From Candidatus Levyibacteriota bacterium (GTDB lineage Bacteria; Patescibacteria; Microgenomatia; Levybacterales; UBA12049): a stretch of 13,621 bases of DNA. The notes beneath the pieces are model-generated. The model was not told the DNA's origin. It was given only the letters and a program-made list of their open reading frames with translations, and made no database searches. Position 1 is the first letter of the stretch; every line of letters begins with the position of its first letter. Shown here piece by piece: positions 7,881 through 13,057 of this stretch. The position numbers were made by a program, and so were the translations under genes. The stretch spans positions 1-13,621 of the forward strand of contig PPGL01000002.1 of the NCBI GenBank assembly GCA_003173915.1, given 5' to 3'.

Positions 7881-8767
7881 TGTTTTCCTCCAAAAAGAGA
7901 CTTTCGTAAATTTTCTCTTTCATCTGTTGAAATTATTTCAAGAGGAGGGAGTATTGTTCCATCTGCTGTAATTGTAATGACAGCAAATTGCTGCTCTCCT
8001 TTTGGATCTTCAAAATGAATGGTGTATTTGCCGTTTAAAAGAGGCGTTGCAGAAGCAAACTTTCCCTGCGCATTGGTTTTAAACGCTCTCACAGGATTAT
8101 CACTTTTATCTTTTACCTCAATTAATATATTTGGCAACACATTTCCCCGTGGGTCTTTAATACTCCCAAGGATTAAATTTGGCGAATCAGGAGAAAGAGT
8201 ATCTAAAGGTGTTTTTATTTGAGGTAAAGGTTGGGGAGTGCTGGCAACTGAAGGGTGTTGCTGCAGTTGCTGCTTAAGAGTTGATAATTGTTTTTCTAGT
8301 TGTTCTTTTTCTTCTAATGCTTTTGCAAGTTGGTTTGCAAGATGGGGTGTATCAGTATTAAGAGGAGCCGTTTGGTGAGTCTCATTTTTTTCTGGCGTAG
8401 GAAGTTGAGTGGGATTTACTGGAGACACAGTAGATAATTGAGGAGAAGTAATAACTGGTAATGCTTCTCCTGTTTGTTTGTTGTAGACATATTCATTTGG
8501 TTTGAGTACTGCTTTGAAAAAAAGAGATAACATCATATCAGCAGAACGACCTTGTATACGAACAAATGCAAAAAAAATTCCAATTCCTGCACTCAGTCCT
8601 CCCAAAGGAACTTTAATAATAAGAGGAATAGGAAGAATAAAAAAAATCCAACCAAGTAATAGCCCAATTGCTAAATAAGCAAATTGTTTAATTGTTAAAT
8701 CGCCAATAATACGAAATTGAAACCCTGTAATATCTTGGGGAATTGGATGGCCTTCAATAATATCCAT
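7877..8767 (-). CDS. PrgI-family T4SS membrane protein with C-terminal coiled coil and carboxypeptidase-regulatory-like domain
   Basis: The first ~100 residues fit the PrgI family of T4SS inner-membrane proteins: HPIPQDITGFQFRIIGDLT, then two transmembrane helices (28-47 and 49-70), then LKPNEYVYNK. A Pro/Thr-rich stretch (103-140), a short coiled coil (145-170, LEEKEQLEKQL) and a beta-rich domain (197-280) follow. The last carries GSIKDPRGNVLPNILIEV, NAQGKF and LLNGKYTIHF, the usual pattern of carboxypeptidase-regulatory/prealbumin-like folds. Most PrgI proteins are only the first part, so this is an extended fusion of 296 residues. It is the first gene of the virB4 operon. A promoter with -35 TTGCAA, 17-bp spacer and -10 TACACT lies 6 nt from the ATG, so a leaderless start is likely. 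Its TGA stop overlaps the next start. Confidence 0.88.
   Translation of the reverse strand: MDIIEGHPIPQDITGFQFRIIGDLTIKQFAYLAIGLLLGWIFFILPIPLIIKVPLGGLSAGIGIFFAFVRIQGRSADMMLSLFFKAVLKPNEYVYNKQTGEALPVITSPQLSTVSPVNPTQLPTPEKNETHQTAPLNTDTPHLANQLAKALEEKEQLEKQLSTLKQQLQQHPSVASTPQPLPQIKTPLDTLSPDSPNLILGSIKDPRGNVLPNILIEVKDKSDNPVRAFKTNAQGKFASATPLLNGKYTIHFEDPKGEQQFAVITITADGTILPPLEIISTDERENLRKSLFGGKQ
7887..7891 (-). promoter_or_regulatory. Strong Shine-Dalgarno of the TraC-like gene
   Basis: GGAGG on the minus strand lies 6 nt before the ATG at 7880, inside the end of prgI. It shows that ribosomes here use an anti-SD, although several neighbouring genes look leaderless. Confidence 0.8.
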
Positions 8768-8802
8768 ACAAACAGTGTATTACGTGAAAACTATGGTTGC
8801 AA
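8768..8802 (-). promoter_or_regulatory. Leaderless promoter of the prgI-virB4 operon
   Basis: On the minus strand TTGCAA (8797-8802), a 17-bp spacer, TACACT (8774-8779), 6 nt, then ATG (8767). The expected transcription start falls on or next to the ATG. TTGCAA is its own reverse complement and lies between the two divergent genes. Confidence 0.65.
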
Positions 8803-8836
8803 GATTATCAAACTGCGTCAAACAAAACAACGAATT

Positions 8837-8851
8837 TGCTATACTAATGAT
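8837..8851 (+). promoter_or_regulatory. Extended -10 promoter of the M50-like gene (leaderless)
   Basis: An extended -10, TGCTATACT (8837-8845), is followed by 6 nt and ATG at 8852. The -35 region (GTCAAA at 8817-8822) is poor, as is usual with extended -10 promoters. The 84-bp gap shared with the divergent prgI promoter holds nothing else I recognise. Confidence 0.6.
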
Positions 8852-9511
8852 ATGTTATACCTCGGATTATTTTTTGTAGAACTAATAATTCTTTTTATTT
8901 TATCTATGCAGCTATCAAAAGCATTTTCCAGAATGCTTCTTCGTATTACCCGTAGTACAGAAACAACCATTCATATTATGTCTTTTTTCTTTCTTCCTGG
9001 GGTTATCTTGCACGAGCTTGCTCATTGGTTTGTTGCAGGAGTGCTGCTTGTTCCAACAGGGGAGATGGAATTCATGCCTCAAATTCAAGGAAATACGGTT
9101 AAGCTTGGAAGTGTTGCAATTGGACAAACAGACCCACTCAGGCGTTTTCTCATCGGCGTTGCGCCAATTATTATTGGACTTACAGCAATGTTTGGACTAT
9201 TTGCCTATTTTGCTAATGTTGTGCCGGCAGTTAATTGGCAGACAGCTGTTGTTGGATACTTATTTTTTGAAATTGGCAATACGATGTTTTCAAGCACAAA
9301 AGATATGGAAGGGGCAATTGCTCTCGGTATTTTTGTAGCCATTATCTGCGCACTAATTTATTTTCTTGGGCTACGAGTAAATCTTTCTGGAATAGAAACG
9401 TTTTTCATACAACCTGTTATTGTTGGAATATTTCAAAAAGTAGATGCTATGCTTCTTTTCCCAATTGTGATTAATATTCTTCTATATACTCCAAGTGTGT
9501 GGAGAAAATAA
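8852..9511 (+). CDS. Polytopic membrane metalloprotease, M50/site-2-protease-like
   Basis: This 219-residue protein is almost wholly hydrophobic, with about six membrane segments (roughly 1-22, 40-65, 98-125, 130-145, 155-175, 190-212). A zinc motif HELAH (54-58) lies at the end of the second helix, in the intramembrane position typical of M50 proteases. NTMFSSTKDMEG (143-154) could supply the third ligand (Asp151), as the NxxPxxxxDG motif does in site-2 proteases, though the Pro is absent. No PDZ domain is seen. The start is the ATG at 8852, not the upstream ATG at 8717. The extra 45 residues are polar, overlap prgI on the other strand, and lie upstream of the -10 box 6 nt before 8852. It is divergent from prgI and its TAA abuts the stop of the pilin gene on the other strand. 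The substrate is unknown. Confidence 0.75.
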   Translation: MLYLGLFFVELIILFILSMQLSKAFSRMLLRITRSTETTIHIMSFFFLPGVILHELAHWFVAGVLLVPTGEMEFMPQIQGNTVKLGSVAIGQTDPLRRFLIGVAPIIIGLTAMFGLFAYFANVVPAVNWQTAVVGYLFFEIGNTMFSSTKDMEGAIALGIFVAIICALIYFLGLRVNLSGIETFFIQPVIVGIFQKVDAMLLFPIVINILLYTPSVWRK

Positions 9512-9889
9512 TTATTGGCAAGCCTGAAAGCCCTTCTGTAAAACATTTTGTGGCTCGATACACGTTACTCCTGTTGCACTTCCAATAATATTAATAATAA
9601 GAAAGGAGAAAAGAACAAATGATAATCCAATAGCAGCATAAAAAAGTGTTTTATTGGCACTATCTATTGCTTTTTTGTCTGCTTGGGAGGAAATATATTT
9701 AAATCCAGCATAAATAATCATTGCAACACTGACTGTTCCTACAAAAATGAGTGTTCCATTAATCACAAGTGCAATCATGCCAAAAGCAGGGAAGGTAGAA
9801 TTAGAATTTCCTCTCCATAAACAATCAAGAGTTGCTGGACAGTTTGGACCACCACAGGGATTTGTACTTGGATCACATGCAGATGCCAT
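9512..9889 (-). CDS. T4SS pilin-like protein, two TM helices (pilin 4 of the block)
   Basis: This 125-residue protein has two transmembrane helices (38-62, 80-104) joined by a short cytoplasmic-type loop GFKYISSQADKKAIDSANK. That is the layout of TrbC/VirB2-type and CPR T4SS pilins. The N-terminus has four Cys (5, 12, 17, 23) and the C-terminus two (110, 124), which could form disulfides outside the cell. The loop lacks the usual QGD, having QAD. The start is the ATG at 9889 rather than 9913, since TGCTATAGT lies 6 nt before it. With this start there is no signal peptide, unlike its neighbour. It is the last gene of the pilin block, has its own promoter, and meets the M50-like gene stop-to-stop. 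Confidence 0.8.
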   Translation of the reverse strand: MASACDPSTNPCGGPNCPATLDCLWRGNSNSTFPAFGMIALVINGTLIFVGTVSVAMIIYAGFKYISSQADKKAIDSANKTLFYAAIGLSFVLFSFLIINIIGSATGVTCIEPQNVLQKGFQACQ

Positions 9890-9904
9890 ATCTACACTAT
9901 AGCA
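9890..9904 (-). promoter_or_regulatory. Extended -10 promoter of the last pilin-like gene (leaderless)
   Basis: On the minus strand the extended -10 TGCTATAGT (9896-9904) is followed by 6 nt and the ATG at 9889. Upstream is T-rich with no clear -35. It gives this gene expression independent of the rest of the block and decides its start codon. Confidence 0.6.
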
Positions 9905-9928
9905 AAAAAACAAAAAAGAATGCAGGGA

Positions 9929-10369
9929 TTATTTCCCAATCTGAGGAATAGAAATGCCATTGAGAGATGTTCCAATAAAGAATTGAAGTAAAATATTAAT
10001 AATAAGATATGCTAAAAATGTTACGGCAAGGCCAACTGCTGCTGCAATAATTTGATTTCGAGCTCCTTCAACATTTTTTGTATCTCCTTGGGAGGTAATC
10101 CAACGGATACCTCCTTGCACCAAAAACCACAACGCAATAATTGCAGCAACAATAAACATCATGGTGATTACAGCACCTAAGACTCCACCAACACTTGTTG
10201 CTCCAGTAACATTCATCCCAAGTGCACAAAGAATAGAAAAAGCACCGTTTGAAGAAGTTGTTGCAGCTGTATTCGCTTGACATGGATTTATAGCTGACTC
10301 TGCAAATGCCAAACCAGGAAGAGTGAGATAAAGCGTAGCACTTGTAAGAAAAAGAGATAATTTTTTCAT
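9929..10369 (-). CDS. T4SS pilin-like protein with signal peptide (pilin 3 of the block)
   Basis: This 146-residue protein looks like the main pilin. A signal peptide MKKLSLFLTSATLYLTLPGLA (cleavage after AFA, residue 23) precedes a short Cys-containing region (Cys30, Cys48). Two helices follow (61-85, 106-132), linked by GGIRWITSQGDTKNVEGARNQ. This Y/W-[IT]-T-S-x-G-D-x-K-x-V-E-x-A-R loop is the hallmark I know from CPR/Gram-positive T4SS pilins. It ends in a short tail after the second helix. A promoter with a perfect TTGACA -35 and a TAGCAT -10 lies just upstream, giving at most a leader of a few bases. It precedes the last pilin gene by 39 nt. Confidence 0.85.
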   Translation of the reverse strand: MKKLSLFLTSATLYLTLPGLAFAESAINPCQANTAATTSSNGAFSILCALGMNVTGATSVGGVLGAVITMMFIVAAIIALWFLVQGGIRWITSQGDTKNVEGARNQIIAAAVGLAVTFLAYLIINILLQFFIGTSLNGISIPQIGK

Positions 10370-10378
10370 CCTAATTCC

Positions 10379-10407
10379 ATGCTAGACAGCTTTTGCTAAT
10401 TTGTCAA
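10379..10407 (-). promoter_or_regulatory. Promoter of the signal-peptide pilin gene
   Basis: TTGACA (10402-10407), 17-bp spacer and TAGCAT (10379-10384) on the minus strand. The -10 ends 9 nt before the ATG, so the leader would be about 2-3 nt. The sequence CTAGCAT here is shared with the spacer region of the promoter at 11539-11567. Confidence 0.55.
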
Positions 10408-10415
10408 GCGGTCTG

Positions 10416-10781
10416 TTAAGGGCACGCTAACTTAGGATTAAGAGGGCCAAAAAGAGGAACACAAAAAAAACTTGCTGCAACATTAACAAAAAATGCAGAA
10501 AGTAATACAAGCGATAGCCCGACAGCTGCATAAATAATAATATGCTGTGCTCCTTCAACATTTTTTGCATCTCCACCTGAGGTGGTCCATTTCCACCCGC
10601 CATAAATGATATATCCAAGCGTTGTTATGATTGCAATAACAAATGCCATGATAAGTCCCCAGCTAATTATAGGAGATCCATAAGTGGAGTTACTTATTAT
10701 CGTAGCAACTGATTGAATTTGGCTTGGAAGACCAATATTTCCATATCCTGGAACGCCAAAAGCAAGTAGTTTGTCAGTCAT
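10416..10781 (-). CDS. T4SS pilin-like protein, two TM helices (pilin 2 of the block)
   Basis: This 121-residue protein has the block's pilin layout: a short N-terminal region (1-36), helix 38-62, loop GGWKWTTSGGDAKNVEGAQ, helix 82-107, and a C-terminal tail with two Cys (107, 119). No signal peptide is present. I start it at 10781 rather than the in-frame ATG at 10823. The longer form would overlap the preceding gene by 41 nt, while 10781 follows that gene's TAA by one base (TAA-T-ATG). That is the same arrangement as at the TraC-like/virB4 junction, suggesting termination-reinitiation coupling and co-production with the Cys-rich long form. Confidence 0.8.
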   Translation of the reverse strand: MTDKLLAFGVPGYGNIGLPSQIQSVATIISNSTYGSPIISWGLIMAFVIAIITTLGYIIYGGWKWTTSGGDAKNVEGAQHIIIYAAVGLSLVLLSAFFVNVAASFFCVPLFGPLNPKLACP

Positions 10782-10782
10782 A

Positions 10783-11532
10783 TTATTTTGAAAACCCTGG
10801 TAAATGTAATATATCAAATCCAATTATCTGAAGAATAGCAACAGAAAAAATAACAAATACAAGTCCTATGATTGCTGCAGTAAGTCTTTCTCGTGCTCCT
10901 TTTACTTTTTCTGGATTGCCTTGTGAAAGACTGAGTTGATATCCAGATACAATAACAAGAATGAGAGCAACAGCGCCAGAAATACTCAGAAGAATAGAAA
11001 AAATTGTTTGAATAAATGCACTTGGAGTTCCAGTATTTATGGGACCTATTGCTGTGTCACAAATTCCATTGGGACAAGGATTGTAGGTTGTTCCGGTTGG
11101 CGCATTGGAAGGATTAACTTGTGATGTACATGGCCATGGATCTGTGCGTCCTGGTTGAGCAAGGACGGTGTTATCACAGACTTCTCCTGTTCCACATGCC
11201 CTTGTGAAGTCATTTGTTGCACCATTAACTCCACACGTAAATGTTGTTGTGTCTTTACAGATACAGTCGAGAACACTTTCATCAATCGCTGCACACGGAG
11301 CCCCAGCACTATTTGTTGCTTTTGAATCACAAACCTCTGAAGCTCCACATGTTCCGGCATACACGTTATGACAGCCAATTTTTGGGGAGCAGAAAACCTG
11401 TGTATATTGTCCTGCTGTTTGTCCCTCTTGGTCACAGGTATACTTAGTTGCTGCATAGGAAATTGGAGTAAATATTTTGAAACAAAGGAAAAACAGACAT
11501 AAAGAAATAAATAATAGCCATATTTTTTGCAT
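10783..11532 (-). CDS. Cys-rich long pilin-like protein (pilin 1 of the block)
   Basis: This 249-residue protein has a signal peptide (1-27, ending ISYAA). A Cys-rich extracellular region (28-160) follows with 14 cysteines and an internal duplication: CGASEVCD at 62-69 and CGTGEVCD at 113-120, with YTCD at 32-35 echoed by FTCG at 98-101. The C-terminus is a pilin-like module with helix 176-200, loop YQLSLSQGNPEKVKGARER and helix 216-240. It seems to be a pilin core carrying a disulfide-rich head, perhaps a minor, tip or adhesive subunit; that role is an inference. It is the first gene of the block, with a TTGACA/TATGCT promoter 6 nt from the ATG and GCATA repeats across the start region. Confidence 0.8.
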   Translation of the reverse strand: MQKIWLLFISLCLFFLCFKIFTPISYAATKYTCDQEGQTAGQYTQVFCSPKIGCHNVYAGTCGASEVCDSKATNSAGAPCAAIDESVLDCICKDTTTFTCGVNGATNDFTRACGTGEVCDNTVLAQPGRTDPWPCTSQVNPSNAPTGTTYNPCPNGICDTAIGPINTGTPSAFIQTIFSILLSISGAVALILVIVSGYQLSLSQGNPEKVKGARERLTAAIIGLVFVIFSVAILQIIGFDILHLPGFSK

Positions 11533-11557
11533 ACTTTAAGCATAATAAAAGTATGCT
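11529..11557 (-). promoter_or_regulatory. Candidate operator: GCATA direct and inverted repeats over the pilin-block promoter
   Basis: On the plus strand GCATACTTT (11529-11537) is a perfect inverted repeat of AAAGTATGC (11548-11556). A further GCATA at 11540-11544 makes a direct repeat with the first at 11-bp spacing (one helical turn), the spacing used by PhoB/OmpR-type winged helices. The element covers the start codon and the -10 box. Binding by the regulator encoded just upstream is an inference. Confidence 0.5.
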
Positions 11558-11567
11558 AGGCTGTCAA
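11539..11567 (-). promoter_or_regulatory. Leaderless promoter of the pilin block
   Basis: On the minus strand a perfect TTGACA (11562-11567), 17-bp spacer, TATGCT (11539-11544), 6 nt, and ATG at 11532. The -35 ends 7 nt downstream of the stop of the regulator gene, so the pilin block is transcribed separately from it. Confidence 0.7.
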
Positions 11568-11573
11568 TTTAAA

Positions 11574-12914
11574 CTATAGAGTGAATTTTATTCCCCGACC
11601 TTTTATAGTAAGAAGATGAGTAGGATTATTTGGGTCTTCTTCTATTTTTTTCCTAACGCGAAAAATAAGCTGATCAAGTGCTTGGTCTGTAACGCCTGCT
11701 GTTGTTGCAGTTTCTTTCCAGACGGCAGTAATAATAGTTTCTCTCGTAAGAATTGTATGGGAGTTTTCCAGTAAATATTTTAACAACCGAAATTCAGCAC
11801 CAGTCAGTTGTTCGGAAAGGACAAGACTGCCTTTTTTAATCGTGTCTGTAGATGGGTCGTAAGTAAGTGTTTGTTTGTCTTGGGACGTGTGGGCCTTTAC
11901 ATACTCTGTAAAAAGGGGAATGGTGATAGTATGTGAGGAGTCAAGAAGTCCAAGCTTTTCGAGTACATCTGTTTCTATTTTGCAGGATTTTGACTGTACA
12001 CAATCTTTGAGTGCTTGTTGCTCAGAGGGTATAAGAAATGCCCAAATTTCTCTGAGTGCTCCTTGGATTGTTTTTTGAGGTAGTAAAAATGCTAGTAGTT
12101 CTTGTTTGGTCTCTGGTATTTTATCACTCGTAGCGAGTAGAGCCTCACATCCAAGTCGAACTAATTTCCCATGGCCTCCTGTTATATCAATGAGAGTTTG
12201 GATAGTTTTCTCTGGAAGTTTTTTCTGGGCAAGCTGTTGAAGGTATGAAATTCTAAATGCAGTGCCTATGCTATCATACACTTTGGTATACACAGTATTA
12301 CCAGCAAAAAATTCATAAAAATCTGCAAGAGTTGCGGGTTCTACAAAATCTTCCAGTGGTCTAGTAAGAGAAAAGACAACGGAAAATTTATATTTTGCCC
12401 TCTCGCGAAGGCTTCTTATATGGACAAAAAAATCATCTGTTAAGAGAGGAATATATAATTCAAACCTCTCAAACATAAAAATAATGTGTAAATTTTTTTC
12501 ATGCACCAAAATATCCACTGCATCTTTAAGTCCCTGAAATAGCACAAGATCGTCTTTATATGAGAGTGATTTTTTAAATATTGCATCTGTTTGGGTAAAT
12601 GCGTCTTCAAGGCGGCGTTCGTGAAGAGAAGATACAAGCTCAAGAAAAATAAACTTTAATACGTCTCCAAGTGGTCTATTTTTTACCTCGGCAAAATTAA
12701 TAAATACAAAATGAAACTTTGTTTGCTCCTGGCCTAAATGGCGTACACGAATATTATGGTTATATACCAAAAATGCACATAAATTTCCTCGTCCAACCCC
12801 AGGCATACCAATCAGTTGTGCGGATTTGCCATCTTTTATAAAAGACAAAAGCTCTTTAATTTCTTCAAACCGCGTGCTTTCTGGGTACAGCGCTTCTAGA
12901 TGGTGATGGTCCAT
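11574..12914 (-). CDS. Transcription regulator: degenerate AAA/STAND-type NTPase with C-terminal OmpR-type winged helix
   Basis: This 446-residue protein has an NTPase-like N-terminal part and a DNA-binding C-terminal part. The P-loop position reads GMPGVGRGN (36-44), so the Walker Lys is Arg42 and the following Ser/Thr is Gly43. The Walker B position reads IIFMFERFE (144-152), with Phe148 where Asp is expected and Glu149 kept. SLTRP (182-186) and GGHGKLVRLG (246-255) fit a sensor and lid region. Residues 350-446 are a typical OmpR/PhoB winged helix: LTGAEFRLLKYLL, ILTRETIITAVW, then a VTDQALDQLIFRVRKKIEEDP recognition segment (split in my reading at residue 408) and LLTIKGRGIKF. No receiver domain is present. 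I use the ATG at 12914 because TATGAT lies 6 nt before it; the ATG at 12938 would add eight residues. It lies directly upstream of the pilin block and probably controls it. Confidence 0.85.
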   Translation of the reverse strand: MDHHHLEALYPESTRFEEIKELLSFIKDGKSAQLIGMPGVGRGNLCAFLVYNHNIRVRHLGQEQTKFHFVFINFAEVKNRPLGDVLKFIFLELVSSLHERRLEDAFTQTDAIFKKSLSYKDDLVLFQGLKDAVDILVHEKNLHIIFMFERFELYIPLLTDDFFVHIRSLRERAKYKFSVVFSLTRPLEDFVEPATLADFYEFFAGNTVYTKVYDSIGTAFRISYLQQLAQKKLPEKTIQTLIDITGGHGKLVRLGCEALLATSDKIPETKQELLAFLLPQKTIQGALREIWAFLIPSEQQALKDCVQSKSCKIETDVLEKLGLLDSSHTITIPLFTEYVKAHTSQDKQTLTYDPSTDTIKKGSLVLSEQLTGAEFRLLKYLLENSHTILTRETIITAVWKETATTAGVTDQALDQLIFRVRKKIEEDPNNPTHLLTIKGRGIKFTL

Positions 12915-12926
12915 ATATCTATCATA
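12915..12926 (-). promoter_or_regulatory. -10 box for leaderless regulator gene
   Basis: TATGAT (12921-12926) on the minus strand lies 6 nt before the ATG at 12914. No convincing -35 is seen at 16-18 bp. The rest of the 143-bp divergent gap (12915-13057) holds only this box, the plus-strand promoter, and a short AGGA-CTA-TCCT palindrome. Confidence 0.5.
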
Positions 12927-13009
12927 CAGTAAAAACATTTTGTAAGGAAATTATCAAGTAAGACAAGGAAAATAGGACTATCCTGAATACACAAAAGTAA
13001 TACTTTACA

Positions 13010-13050
13010 TTGACAATCTAAAGATGTGTAGGTATGCTTTTAGGAAGGAG
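13010..13050 (+). promoter_or_regulatory. Promoter and Shine-Dalgarno of the plus-strand gene at 13058
   Basis: TTGACA (13010-13015), 17-bp spacer and TATGCT (13033-13038) match the pilin-block promoter hexamers exactly. AAGGAG (13045-13050) lies 7 nt before the ATG at 13058. The expected start of transcription falls about 13044-13046, so the Shine-Dalgarno would be at the very 5' end of the mRNA. Confidence 0.75.
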
Positions 13051-13057
13051 ATTTATT

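Noticed and set aside
8717..8851. N-terminal 45-residue extension of the M50-like protein
   Set aside because: It overlaps prgI on the other strand, is polar and not protein-like, and lies upstream of the -10 box that serves the ATG at 8852.
12967..12995. AGGA-CTA-TCCT palindrome as operator or terminator
   Set aside because: Four-base arms with no T-run are too weak to claim a function.
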